64,000 nucleotides of DNA, taken from NCBI RefSeq assembly GCF_001761485.1, contig NC_090771.1, forward strand, positions 2,480,001 through 2,544,000, in the 5' to 3' direction. Shown piece after piece: positions 42,368 through 54,300 of this stretch. This DNA comes from Yarrowia lipolytica (lineage: Eukaryota > Ascomycota > Dipodascomycetes > Dipodascales). Each line of letters opens with the position of its first letter. Position 1 is the stretch's first letter. Below the pieces are notes generated by a model. That model saw nothing but the letters and a program-made list of their open reading frames with translations. It searched no databases and was not told the DNA's origin. The position numbers were made by a program, and so were the translations under genes.

Positions 42368-43967
42368 ATTGGAGGTGGTGGATGTTTGCGGCGGACGTTG
42401 GCGCCGTTATAACGTCAGCTACAGTCTGGGTCATTTAGCACCAGTGTTGTGAAACATTTTGCTAGATTTCGGCACTCCTTAATTCACATGCCTGATGAGG
42501 CGCATGAGACATGCAAGATAGTCGTGTGAGGGGAGGGGCAAGACATGAGAAGAGAACGACCAGATAATGGTCTCAAGAGCTGCTTTTGGGACTGTAAAGA
42601 CTGGCTGTGGATATTCCCGTGATCCTTATATCGTATTGTTTCCACAGCTCTGTTTTCCTCCTTTCATAAATACACTGGCTCATTGACGTTGCCCAACAAA
42701 GTTCGTTTAATAGGCATGGGTGAAGTGGGGGTGGCCAGCACAATGACAGGGAGGATCTACAAACTGTACAGGTACAGGTACGTTAACTTTGTATAATGTG
42801 GAGTAATCAAATAAACAGCTAGTGTGTCGTCGGTTGGTTCCGAGACTGGAAAGATTGGATAGGAAAATTGGTCTGAGAGAGCTGTATACATGTTTGGCCC
42901 GTGGTATATGTGCCTTCTACTCGCACAACGACTCTATATCAGTACGACACGATGATATCCTGTACGATACATCCGCTTGATGTCAAAACGTCAAAATAAA
43001 TTCAGTGGCGAAACAAAGAAGCCTTCGGGACATACCACAGTGATGTGTGTATATCATTGTGCACGTCGGAGAATTCTCCACACAATCTCCGTCTGTCTGT
43101 GTCACCTTTAGCTGGGGTGAATACATGTCTCAATTATAAGGGCCCAATACGGCGGAGCTATCATCAGCCGCATGGCTTGTGCCTGTCTCCGAGCTGGAAA
43201 TGCTGGAATAATTACACGATCTGATGCAAACCCGACCACTTTTTGTGCCGGTGGGCGCAAGCTGGGGATTAATTAGTTCTGATAGCTGTGGGATGACAGC
43301 TACTATTAGCCAGGGGAATGTGTCAGACTTACACTGCAATTAGTCCTATAGATAGAACTGCAGAGACTACTTGTAGTGATTTGTACCTTGAGACACCGCT
43401 AAATATCGTGTTTCTGGAACTACTCGTACTGAGCCACCTCCACCCTTCGTCTATTCCTTCCCTGCATCCTTTTTCACAGTCTTGTTGAGTAACTTTCTCC
43501 CCTGTTGGGTGGACTTTGAAAGGGACATGTTTACGAGACTGTAAAAGGAGATATGACAAGAAGTGCGATGGGATGTTCAGGGGTGGATGATCGTTTTGGA
43601 CGTCAACTGTCCGCCTCTGTTATCGGCACATGCTCACAATTATTGATGCAGGGTTGCTATTCTGGCATCAGACTATATACAGGGGTTAACAGTATGTAGT
43701 GGCTACAGCTGAAAAGTGAATGAATCAACGACACTTCCCGCTATGATCCCCTGTCACACCCCATAACTACAATTATAACACTTTATAACCAGTCGATTTT
43801 ATCACCTATCTGTACAATGGTGTACCCGTACATGCTAGGCTTGTAGCAGATATGAGTAAAGCCCACATGTCACTCTCCCTACAGATCTCACTGTCCTAAA
43901 ATGCAATATTATTATTATAAATCTATATTTTTGTCTCATGTCTCATTAGTAATTTTTTGTGGTGTCC
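42368..43967. other. Intergenic region between Kelch-BTB and siderophore transporter genes
   Basis: Promoter of the Kelch-BTB gene and 3' flank of the transporter. CTACTTGTAGTG occurs near 43368. No gene is seen; a plus-strand TTAACAG near 43686 has no matching donor-bearing exon. Confidence 0.6.
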
Positions 43968-45848
43968 TTAGACACGGGTCTCGGACTTCTTGTCGGACTC
44001 AGTGTCCAACTCGAGTTTCTGCTCGTACGCGTTCTTCTCAATATCATGCTGTCCGTTGTACTCGGGAGCGAAGGCGGCGACGGGCTCGGCTCCGAAGCCA
44101 CCAACAGGGTTTCCTCCAAAGTCGCCAACAGGGTTCTCGTCGGCCTGGTTGGCCTTCTGGGACTTGCCGAAGACCACTCCCTTGACCTGCTGCTCAATCT
44201 CGTCGAGGTTGATATTAGGAAGAGTCAGGGAAATGACAATCATGGCACCAGCAACAATCAAAGGACCATAAAGCATGTGTCGGTAGACCTTGTTGAAGGC
44301 GGTGACAATCTGGGTTCGCTCAGGAGAACCCCAGGTGTACTTGAGGGGCTCGTTGATGTTGTTGATGATGGTGTCAATCTCGGTTTCGTTGAGGAAAGAG
44401 GCGTACTCCCGCAGTCGCTTGGGGTACATCTGTCGGTACATGGCACCAGAGATGGCGTCTCCAACAACGTTACCAATGGAGGTAGAAGACAGGTAGACGG
44501 CAGTAGCAGCTGCGACCTGGTTATGAGAGACAACAGCCTGGACCATGACCTGGGTAGGGGATCCCAGCATACCAGCTCCGACACCTTCCACAGCCTGTGA
44601 GACAATGAACTGTGCCAGGGAGTGGTAGGGCTGTCGGTAGTTGTAGGAGAGACCCAGACCAAGCAGGTAGATGCATGATCCAACGACAATGAAGGGCTTG
44701 ATTCGCTTGGTGTATCGGATAGCAATAGCAGTGAACAGACCTCCGGCAGTAGAAGAGACGGTGGTAGTCACGGAGGTGTTGGTAGCAGCAGTAACACTCA
44801 GGTTCTTGCATACCATCAGCCAGGAATAGTAGTAAGGCTGGTAAAGATAAAAGGCCAGGAAGTAGAGGGCGATGTAGAAGCAGCAAGTGAGCAGAACTCG
44901 GTTGCGGAGCACTCGGAAGGGCAGGAACGGGTATTTGGGGAAGATTTCCCAGATGGGGAAGAGGGTCAGACAGATGGGTCCGACGATGATCATGCCCAGA
45001 ACGTGGGGCTTGTTCCAGTCGGCAGAGGTCTTGACGAGAGTAGCAGCCAGGAACAGAGTGACGAGGCCTGCAGTCAGCAGAATCAGACCGATGAAGTCAA
45101 AGTGCTGGACGGTCTTCTTGAAGTTCTTGACTGCCAGACCGGCCTGCAGACCCAATCGTCGGGCCTTGAGCTTGTTGACGAACATTGTGGTGAGCACAGG
45201 GATGGAGACCACGGGTACGATGATGCACCACATTCCGTATCCCCACTGCCAGGTGGTGTGCTTGAGCACGGCGTTGGTGATGGGGGCAGCGCACCAGGGC
45301 ACAAACAGGTAGCACAGGTTAGGTAGAATGACGAAGAAGGTACGGTTCTTCAGGTCGGAGGTATCAGCAGCAAACACCTGCTGCATGAACTGGATTCCGA
45401 CCTGGCCAAAAACGTAGAAGATCTGGGCAGCAAAGTAGGTACCAATGTTGGGCGAAGCTGCCAGCATGATGAATCCAACAGTCAGGATGACAATGGAGAG
45501 CAGCAGACCCTCGAATCGACCCAGGACATCAGCAATCTTGGCCATGACAGGTCGAGTAGCAATGTACATCACGGACTGCACAACTCCGAGAGCAGACAGC
45601 AGTGACATTTGGTTGAAGGAGGAGGTGGCGAAGGTGGAGTAGACGAAGACAGTCTGGGCGTCCAGAGCAATGGCAACGGCCAGCAGCAGCATGGAGCCCC
45701 AGGCGATCCACAGACCCTTCTTGGACCAGATGGAGGTCACGTTCTCAATCTCCTTGACTCCTCCGGGACCGTCGAGATCAGGAGCGTCCTGGGCGATGGT
45801 CACCTCCGGGTTGAAGATGGTTTTCCAGATGGCTTTCCACTCAGGCAT
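43968..45848 (-). CDS. Siderophore-iron transporter, ARN/SIT family (MFS)
   Basis: A 626-residue MFS transporter with about 14 membrane segments, matching the fungal ARN/SIT siderophore:proton symporters. It shows the long N-terminus leading to KKGLWIAWGSMLLLAVAIALDAQT and TRPVMAKIADVLGR for the loop 2-3 signature. It also has FPIWEIFPKYPFLPFRVLRNR between the halves and an extended outer loop near the C-terminus (YASFLNETEIDTIINNINEPLKYTWGSPERTQIV). That last loop is characteristic of this family. The cytosolic tail is unusual, with a small Gly/Pro/Phe repeat (NPVGDFG, NPVGGFG, EPVAAFA). It imports ferric hydroxamate chelates; which siderophore is unknown. Two AGATAA sites upstream fit control by a Fep1/Sfu1-type GATA repressor. 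Confidence 0.9.
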   Translation of the reverse strand: MPEWKAIWKTIFNPEVTIAQDAPDLDGPGGVKEIENVTSIWSKKGLWIAWGSMLLLAVAIALDAQTVFVYSTFATSSFNQMSLLSALGVVQSVMYIATRPVMAKIADVLGRFEGLLLSIVILTVGFIMLAASPNIGTYFAAQIFYVFGQVGIQFMQQVFAADTSDLKNRTFFVILPNLCYLFVPWCAAPITNAVLKHTTWQWGYGMWCIIVPVVSIPVLTTMFVNKLKARRLGLQAGLAVKNFKKTVQHFDFIGLILLTAGLVTLFLAATLVKTSADWNKPHVLGMIIVGPICLTLFPIWEIFPKYPFLPFRVLRNRVLLTCCFYIALYFLAFYLYQPYYYSWLMVCKNLSVTAATNTSVTTTVSSTAGGLFTAIAIRYTKRIKPFIVVGSCIYLLGLGLSYNYRQPYHSLAQFIVSQAVEGVGAGMLGSPTQVMVQAVVSHNQVAAATAVYLSSTSIGNVVGDAISGAMYRQMYPKRLREYASFLNETEIDTIINNINEPLKYTWGSPERTQIVTAFNKVYRHMLYGPLIVAGAMIVISLTLPNINLDEIEQQVKGVVFGKSQKANQADENPVGDFGGNPVGGFGAEPVAAFAPEYNGQHDIEKNAYEQKLELDTESDKKSETRV

Positions 45849-48800
45849 GATGATTGTGATGTGGAGATGGTGGTGTGATCTTTCTGATCTTGATCAGGGA
45901 CAGCGCCATCTCTATATATATTCCATTATCTGATTACCGAAAACGTTTGTGCATGGAGGCTGCACGGTGTGGGCAGGACAAACGGATCGGCAACAGAAAT
46001 TATTGTGCACAAGGTTGTCAGAAGAACAAAAAACTAAGAGTGAAAAAAAAAAAAGAGTGAAAACTTTTTAATGTCCTCATCAGTTATTTTTGGCTATCTC
46101 GAAGCTGGAGTCGACACTGGCAGGGGGGAAAATGGCGTTTGTCAAGTGTTTAGAAGCGTGTATCCTTCAGCAGACCACATGAATCGCTCCCCTCCAACTC
46201 GCTAGTCTTTCAGATGGGCTAGATCAGATAACTTCGTCTGATCAGATTAGTGCAATCCCGATTTATGAGCACCACAAAGAGAGTTGGGTGGGTCTCTGCA
46301 ACGTACCGGTTCGGGTTTAATACGAGATACCGTAGACAAATCTGCCGGTAATCTGATGCACTTTGTGCAGTCTCGAGAGAAAAAAACGAGAAAGAAAAAT
46401 GGAAAGTCTTCGTCCCATGATCATCTATCGGTGATTGACTGATCGTGAGTGTGCTTAATTACTGCCTGGAAGGATAGCACAGAGCGTAAGAAGAAATCCA
46501 AGCGCCGTATCCCTACTTGTTGGACACCCCTCCCCGCACAATTATGCTATTAGCTAAAAAAAATTAGCGTCTATGATAGTACCATCTGATAGCATTGGGT
46601 CACTCTAAGACAACACGAGCACGCACTACTGTACGAGTAGTCGTACCAGCACTGGTACTACCCTCGCCACATGCAGACTCCGGGGTCGACATACATAACG
46701 TCTCGCGTTGTAGGTCAATTAATTTCATTTCCTCACTGCGACATGTCGATCACTTGAGATTCCACTCGGAGAAACCTCCGTGGGCGCATTGATGTTTGAA
46801 ACGGCATCTCAGATCCAATATGGAAGCAGTGGCGATTGCTAGTCTGCCTTTGTTCCATCTGGGTTTCTATCGGATGTCTTTTCTTTTTCCTTGCAGATGC
46901 GTTATTGTGGCTGTTGTACTGATTCATCGCAGAGAGACCACCTGTTTGCATGACTGAGACTGTTTTCTTTGTGTGCTAATTTATGGCAATACCATGCATG
47001 GTCGAGACATGAGGTTTTCAACGTTGCTCTTATCTGATGAGAATAGGAAGGGTTGTAGGAGGTGATTGAGAGTAGCAATTGATATTCTGGCACGTTAAAT
47101 CGACTTTTTGGCCATCGCTTCGCCAATTTACCCTTTTAAACTGCTCAAATACATCCAGTAATACCTCGTCACATCCTTCTCGATCCCACCACATCTCCCC
47201 CCATTGTCGAGAACTCTCTTGTCAACGCAGCGTAAACCCTGTTTGGAATATAAAAGCCTGAGAAGAAAAAAGATGCGTGAAAAAAGCATGGTGGATGAAA
47301 AGTTTGGCGATGCAACATAGGAAATATACGTAGATGATCGCATGTAGATGATCGTGATGAGATCGAGGTGGCGGTTGCTTGAACTTTCGTGGGGGCAGGG
47401 TGGGGGTCCAGGCTAGATTAGCAAGCAGGTACATACAAGTACCATCTTTGAACTCCGTGAACCTGCTAATTAGTACCACTAGTACATGTAGGACATCAAC
47501 CTCACCTAACCTCACCTTCGACTAAGCCGATCCAACCCCCGGCTTGGCTTGGCCTTCTGCGCTGCGCGGTTGGTTTCTTATTATTCGGCAACTCTTTCTT
47601 TCGTTCCATATCCCGTTTGACGTCACAGCTACTTTAGGCGTCTGGTCAGATGATAGAATTCGAGTGTATAGATGTGCCGAATCCTATGAGTTGGCAAGGG
47701 GAGGATATGAGACATGTTGGTTTAGATACGACGGCATGTTGGCGGGTAATGCCTGTGTAAACTCGCATCTGTGTGGCCCCTAATAGTCTCATCTCGGCTA
47801 ACTGCCGGAACAGATATCAACTGTAGCCTTGATGGGTGAGCCCAGTGCAGGTGCAAACCCTACAATCGCTTTGGGTTGCTCTGAACTGGGCGGAGTGACT
47901 GGGCAGCGAAAGAAGACGACAAGAAAAAGAAAGAAAAAAAAAATTGAAGAAAGAAAGGGTAGGGAGTTGGGAAGGATGGAGAAAACCTGGAAGGAAAATC
48001 ACTCTACGAGCTACTTTCTTTACAATGAGGTAGTTCTGAGCCGCGCCGACATTGAACTTACACTTGTGGGTCTGTTGCTACGGGGGTATGGCATGTCGAG
48101 ACGCCATGACTTGTTGACCATGCCCCCATGCCGTTGCTCCTGACCTCGAGAAAAAATGGTTTTCAGTTGTCCCTTTTCTTGGCGTATGGAAGAGTGTCCC
48201 AGATGGAGCGAAGCGCCCGCCCAAGCTTGGCGACGCTCTGTAGCAAGCACGCGGTACTCGTACTACATCTGCCGATAATCATTACGTAACCGGGCCGAAT
48301 AAACGCGTGAAACTGGTCGCGTCTTGGTTCCGCTGGATATATACTTTCATTGAAACTGACCTCGACCGTTGTGAACCCAACAAAGACCCTCCCTCCTGTA
48401 CTGGTACAAATACTTGTACAAGTAGAGTTCTGAGTATATGCATGCAAAAAAACCATCACAACAGCACTCGAAAGCAATGGAGAGTTCAAGTTGGGTCCGA
48501 TAACAGAGCGGACTCTTGCAGTTGAACACCGACTCAAAGCACAAACCTGTCGTGCTTTTTTTACTATTATATTATTCCAGCGAAACACATGTCAGCTACT
48601 TGAGGCCTAAAGACAACGTTATACCTGCAAATCGGGTTCGGATTCGGATTTGGTTGTTCAGAAGAGTGCATGACGTTCGTGTTCGCTTGTTCACATTTTT
48701 TTTTTTTTTTATTCTAGGGTTTTTTCATTCTAATAATTCATTACACCTATACACCTACAGTAGTAAGTCGGGTTAGTGGCGTTCAATAGATCATACACTT

Positions 48801-49050
48801 CTGAATCATTGCGTTGTGCGCTGCGAGGCGCATGTCAGTTGGTTTGTCGACGCTTTGTCTAGTTCTTGTCCTTGTCGTGGTCTCGTGGTAGTGAATCATG
48901 GCTAACAGATCAAGAAATCATATCAACCGTTCCATGTCTTATCTTTTTTTTATTTTTTATTCTAATGATTTATTACAGCTATATATTTTTCCGGCGATTT
49001 TTTCTGTAATTTTGATCCACCAGCCGAGATTTCCAAAATTCGGAAAATTC
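45849..49050. other. 3.2-kb non-coding interval
   Basis: It starts with the promoter of the siderophore transporter and ends just before tRNA-Gln. No frame has both an ATG start and protein character. ACTTGTA/TACAAGT motifs occur near 47420 and 48412, and T-tracts at 48696-48715 and 48944-48960. Confidence 0.6.
45926..46231 (-). promoter_or_regulatory. Candidate iron-GATA sites upstream of the siderophore transporter
   Basis: AGATAA lies on the minus strand at 45926-45931, about 80 nt before the ATG, and on the plus strand at 46226-46231, about 380 nt before it. A TATATATA run sits at about 45913-45920. Fungal siderophore transporters are commonly repressed in high iron by Fep1/Sfu1 factors that bind (A/T)GATAA. 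This is consensus matching, not proof. Confidence 0.4.
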
Positions 49051-49134
49051 GGTTGTGTAGTGTAGTGGTTATCACTCCAGATTTTGATTCAATTTAAAGT
49101 TCTGGGAACCCCGGTTCGAGCCCGGGCACGACCT
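49051..49134 (+). tRNA. tRNA-Gln (anticodon TTG) with 12-nt intron
   Basis: The acceptor stem pairs GGTTGTG with CACGACC, with one G-T wobble. The D-arm reads TAGTGTAGTGGTTATCACT, like yeast tRNA-Gln. The anticodon stem CCAGA/TCTGG holds anticodon TTG at 49084-49086. A 12-nt intron (49088-49099, TTCAATTTAAAG) follows the base after the anticodon, the standard position. The T-arm GGTTCGAGCC and discriminator T complete a 72-nt mature tRNA. A T-run at 49135 terminates transcription. Confidence 0.93.
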
Positions 49135-49966
49135 TTTGTTTGGGTGTTTTATTTTTGCACTTTTGCCTTATTTGGTCTGTAAGCCAATCACATCGTTCCA
49201 TGTGGGTCCGTTGCCACCGTTTTTCCTGCGCGCCGATGTATCAGCACGAGACCTCGCTTAAGCACGTCTGAGAGCCAAAGATAATCGGCATCGTGTCTCA
49301 CATTTTCAACCTCAAAGTTTCGACGGTCAAACAGAAAACTCTGCAACGAAAGGTACCCCGTTTTAATTTCAATGCATCTTGTGAGCGTAATAATTCAGAT
49401 GCAATGACACCAACCGTTGGAAAAAGCTGGCGCATATGTGATCGTTTGGGACTGGCAGCGCGTGGGGGTTACAAAAACTCGTCAGAAATGGTTGGTGCCC
49501 GTAGACTACACGAAGAGCCTCTTGGGGAAGGGGTTCAACTCACGCGTCGCAGCAGGCTCTCAGTTGCTCCTTCTTCGGACCTCTATTTACATACCCTAAT
49601 TACTGTAATTTCAAGTACAAGTACTTGTAGTGTTTCTTTTTTTTGATGCCTACTGTAAACGCTTAGCTTTCTGTTGAGTTGTGAGTTTAGGCACAGCCGG
49701 CGGATGAGATCTAAAGATCCGACCCGAAATACCGCTGGCTTTTCAGGGAGATGAATGAGTCACAGCATTTTACGGTAGGATGGTGCCACAACTTGAAGAC
49801 TGGAATAAAAGATCGAGGGCAAAGGCTTCCTCGATTTCTTACAATCATTGGCAAAACTTCAAGCAATCTACGATACTTGTAGCTCTCTCTACAGCACGCA
49901 TCAGTTGTACACCTCCACACATGTATTAACAAAACCGGCCTCTCGAGTCTTACAGTACTTCTCAAC
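49135..49966. other. Intergenic region past tRNA-Gln
   Basis: Holds the 3' flank of the subtilase gene and one compact AAGTACAAGTACTTGTAG inverted motif near 49614-49631. A minus-strand GTGAGT at about 49537 has no ATG-led exon before it. No gene is seen. Confidence 0.55.
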
Positions 49967-51328
49967 CTACTCGCTATGCCCGTGGACCTGTCTCTTCCAC
50001 CAAGGCAAAGTAACATTCGTTTTCGCTTCCTGGAAACGGTTATTAGCGAGGACATTAGCTGCTCCATTGAGTTCCCCTCTAACGTAGTTAGGCACCGCCG
50101 TGACGAGACCCTCCAACTCTGCAGGAGACAGAGGAGTGTCGATGACAGACTGGAAGTACGCCATGAGACCAGCCACATGAGGAACAGCCATTGACGTGCC
50201 TGAGCTGCTGAAGGTTGCATTATCACTGGTGTTATAAGTGGAGTCAATGTAAGCGCCCGGAGCGAACACGTTGACACACTTTCCCCAGTTGGATCCCCAC
50301 CAGGTCGGAAACACAGCAATATTGTCCCACATGTCTGTTGCTCCGACAACCACGAGTCCCTTGAGGGTTTCTCCGTTGTTAGCCGGTCCAAAAGTGCATG
50401 CGTCTCTCTGTCCGTTTCCAGCCGCCACAGCAACGGCCAGCCCAGACTTGACAGCATGTTGGAAGACTCGATCATAGGCAGCAATTCGAGGTCCTCCCGC
50501 TGAAAAGTTAAGAACTGCGCGCTGACCGGGATTCTCAAGATGGTCTTGAACCACCCATGCGACAGACGCGGCGATATTAGAGACAGGAGCAGCTCCGTTC
50601 TTGCCAAATACCTTGACGACCTTGAGGGTTGAATGGGTGTTTGAAACGCCGTACCGAGACCCAATCAGTGTTCCAGCCACATGAGTTCCATGGCCGTTGT
50701 TATCTTCATCGTCTTCAGAAGGGTTGAAGTTCTTGACTCGAATAGCCCGTCCTCCAAACTGCTCATGAGATACTCTCACACCGGTATCGACAATGTAGAT
50801 GACTGTCTGGTGCTTGGACTTGAGACGTTGGTAGCTTCTGCCCTCACAGTTTACCAGGCACGTCCGGTTGACCTGGTTATCTCTATGGGAGATTCGAGAG
50901 AGACCCCACTCGTAGGTTGGAGCAGTCTCAGGCTCACCAGAGTAACTGATGTTAGCTGGAATGGGCCCACTAGCCGTGATATGGGTCTCAAAGTCCTTCT
51001 CAACTGCCTTTATACGACTATCAGACCGCAGCAGGTCCACTGTAGAGTCATCAAACAGCCCGTGGTATCCTATCAAGCCAGCTCCTTGGTAAGCAGGAAT
51101 GTCCAGAGGTTGCAAATCGGCGGTGGTCAAGTCGACGGTCGCTTCCAGACTCTCCAGCTGGTCCGCACTCTCATCGATCCGCTGCTCGTGGAAAGTGATG
51201 ATGTACCGGTCGTTGAGCGTGGAAGACTGCACAAACGACGATTTTGCCCGTGAAAAAACCGCCTGGGCCCTCTCATAGTCCGAGGGCAAAGCCAGCGCTC
51301 CAGCCAGCATGAAAAACGTGACCTTCAT
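49967..51328 (-). CDS. Secreted subtilisin-like serine protease (S8, proteinase K type)
   Basis: A 453-residue pre-pro-protease. The ATG at 51328 gives a signal peptide (MKVTFFMLAGALALP). An inhibitor I9 propeptide follows at about residues 40-118 (DRYIITFHEQ to VEKDFETH). The catalytic domain has D181 in YIVDTGV, H213 in NGHGTHVAG, the oxyanion Asn N304 in AAGNGQ and S378 in SSGTSMAVPHVAG. All four key residues are present, so it should be active. Cysteines and the WGLSRIS entry resemble the fungal proteinase K branch, which includes the Yarrowia alkaline extracellular protease XPR2. Unlike XPR2, I see no evident Lys-Arg processing site or X-Pro/X-Ala dipeptide run after the signal. An upstream extension exists only through a GTG start and would mask the signal peptide. 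Substrate is general protein. Confidence 0.92.
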   Translation of the reverse strand: MKVTFFMLAGALALPSDYERAQAVFSRAKSSFVQSSTLNDRYIITFHEQRIDESADQLESLEATVDLTTADLQPLDIPAYQGAGLIGYHGLFDDSTVDLLRSDSRIKAVEKDFETHITASGPIPANISYSGEPETAPTYEWGLSRISHRDNQVNRTCLVNCEGRSYQRLKSKHQTVIYIVDTGVRVSHEQFGGRAIRVKNFNPSEDDEDNNGHGTHVAGTLIGSRYGVSNTHSTLKVVKVFGKNGAAPVSNIAASVAWVVQDHLENPGQRAVLNFSAGGPRIAAYDRVFQHAVKSGLAVAVAAGNGQRDACTFGPANNGETLKGLVVVGATDMWDNIAVFPTWWGSNWGKCVNVFAPGAYIDSTYNTSDNATFSSSGTSMAVPHVAGLMAYFQSVIDTPLSPAELEGLVTAVPNYVRGELNGAANVLANNRFQEAKTNVTLPWWKRQVHGHSE

Positions 51329-54300
51329 GTTAGTGGCAGTGTCTATGAGAGTAAGTAAAGACACTCGCTAGTATTTAGCGAGCGTCAGGTTTATGCCTTC
51401 ATCGCGAGGAGTAAGAGAATACAAGTAGATTGGGTAAGTATTGGGCCAATCATCAAGTATATGGTGGTTATGGACTATGTGAATTACACTAATGTTAGCA
51501 GTGGGAGTCTGCAAAGGGGGAAATACTGTGGGGGATGGGCCGATATCTTATGGCGAGAAGCAATAGCTTGAAAATAGACACTAAATAACAACAAATAGTT
51601 ATTGTGGAGATCGCGTAAGTATAGGCATCACAGAGTAGCTACAGTAAAGGTTACTCCAATCTAGCCTAACGAGTATACTGTACATGTACTACAGTACAAG
51701 TAAAAGTACAGCTGAAGTTATGTATGTATAATGAAAAGCCTAGTACGTACAGTATGTACTACTTGTAGCTACTATATGGGGTTGGGAGACATGATGAGAA
51801 GCGTATCCATAGACCGTATAGAAAAAGGCGAATCCAGTGGCTCTCTTCCGTGTGACGTCATTACTGTACTTCGTAAGACTGGTGGCCTCTCACCATCAGC
51901 TGCACTACTTGTAGCCATTTCCCAGTAGTCATAAATCACCCAGCCTCCAACCTGTAGTTACGGATCCGCATCCCTGCTACATTTGTGTGGCACCCCTTTC
52001 TTGAGATATGCGTACCAGTAGTGCATCGGTTGTGTCTTTCTCACAGTTTGTACACGAGATATCGGATGGTGGCTGGGTGCATCAACAGGGAGGGCGTGGG
52101 TAGATGAGACAAATGGCGTATTTCAAGCGAGACAGGTACGTATATACTCTGTTGAGAGTGTGGTGCTGATGCCGTCGTTGTAAGGGGGGCAACCAGGACA
52201 TCTTCAGAAGAGTAACAGCAGGCCTATAAGATCAAAACGGGCCAAACCATTAATGTTTCAGATACGTTTTTCGTGGACAAGTGGCGTAGCTTAGGGAAAA
52301 GTGATAAGCTAACTGGGGCGTGTACATACTGTACATACAGTAGTGGAGAGATGGCGAGGAGTTGTGTTTGAGGGGTGAGATATAGAGGTGTTTGAAACCA
52401 TTGGACAGAGTGAACAGAGACATCAAGAATTTAGTCTATACCATCTGTGAAATGGGCTGTGACTGGTATCATCTGATGGTCGACTATGAAGTTTCAAGTG
52501 TGTATCACAGTGTAAACGACAGCAAGGTCGTGGTTGACGAGAGTTGTGAGTAAGAGGAGTTCCTAGAAATGTGCCTCAGGATGCTTGGAAGACTGCGGGC
52601 AGCCCAATTGTTAGTGCGCGTAGTTTACTGCTTGTTTTCTCAGTCGTGGTGTTGTGTATGTTATATCTGCGTCAGCTGTGATAGGATAGATTGGCAAATA
52701 CTCCGATTTTGACTCGTGTTAAGAGTGAAATCTGCGGTCCAAATACACGTGGTACTTGTAGCCGTGCTTGACTAACCAGTTCAATCTCCTAACGACGGCT
52801 GTAGTTCAGGTGTTTCGAAGAGGTGTATGAGTCATTGGCGTAAGAGATGTCGATGTTGAGAGAAGAAGGGTTGAGATGTACAAATGCTGACTACTAATGA
52901 TAATTAATACCAAAAGACTGCTTTTCACTTGCTAGAGGAAAAACCCAAAGCTGACTCGGCTCTCCAGCTTAGTAACAGCCAAGGTGTGATACAGGCCAAC
53001 GACAAGAAGCAGAGAGGTCAGAGAGAGACTGTCCATATTACACACTCCACAATGGCTTTCTACCGTTTCGTCCACATCCTTGACACTACTTTTGAGACCT
53101 CTCGTTGGCCCATAACAGTATCTGGGTATGGGCAGAGGTGGAACCTTGGAATGAGTCATAGCTCAACGACATGAGATGAGAGCAAGGCAAGCGGGTCTAA
53201 TATTGTTCGAATCGAGCCGGGAAAGAAACAAGAGGGTATCATGAGAGTGTAGATTATGATCTTGCGCTGTGTGGACCGCTATAATCATTCTCTCGAGACT
53301 ATGACTCATACTGCTGCCATCACGTGAAGTAGAGCAAGTGCGGAGCAAAGACAGTAACAACCCCTACGCAGGGACTCACACGGCTGGCAGAGGGGCCTCG
53401 TGCACCGGTACATGAAAAACCGTTATACCAAAGAGTTAGGCGAACTAGTTTTTCCGGCACCGGACGTCTCCGCTTTCTTTTTGTGAATTCTCTTTTTGCT
53501 GGGCTCATCGCTCCTGCTGCAGACGTGCATTGATAGTGTATGTGGGACAGAGAGAAGGGCAAGAAGGGCAATTATGGGGTGTGGAGTGAAGGACATGAGA
53601 TTGATGTGGGAATCGAAGCGAAACTTATCGTAGCGGTATACAAGTGGACTGATAGTCTGGTGCAGTCGTATGGTCTGATTCTCCAGTTTGTTTAGGTGTG
53701 TTTTGAGCGTTTTGCCGGGAGTTGTTGGGCTCTCTTAGGTCTGATTTTTGGCTAGACTACAAGTAGAGTGAGTTCATCAGTCCTCCCAACACAAACATCA
53801 GAGTCCATGGCGATGACGGTTGCCATTAGAAAGCAACCAAAAGATAGCCGAAAGCTGAGTGTCGCAGCGATATCGGAGATAACGCAGCGATACGACGGGG
53901 GATTGCACCGAGATGCAGGCTAGGTTGCATGGGGTGAAGCGGGGAAATAGTGTAGCGTACAATACGTGGGGAAGGGGGGACTTGTTTGTCAGTGGTTGAC
54001 CCGAACCTTGATACTCCCCTCATCAACCTAACCCCAGTGGACATTTCTCTAACGGCAGTCCTCGGCGACATTGTTTGATGGGGGTTCCCCACATTGACCG
54101 AGGTGGAGAGACGCTAACGGCGGAGACGCGGAAGTTATCTCCACTTGGAGAAGTAGCGGAGATTGTGTGCGGGACTCTAGGAGTCTATGTGAGCCAATCA
54201 AATACCAGCATGTGCACACTTCCGCCCTGAATAAGGACTGAATTTAGCATGCGGACATGGACGCTGAAAGTTGGAATGAGTAGCTCAGAAGGGAATGTGA

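Noticed and set aside
53320-53508. Minus-strand ATG frame (MSPAKREFTKRK...) running to a GTGAGT donor near 53371
   Set aside because: Basic, open and tempting, but no acceptor with a CTAAC-type branch follows.
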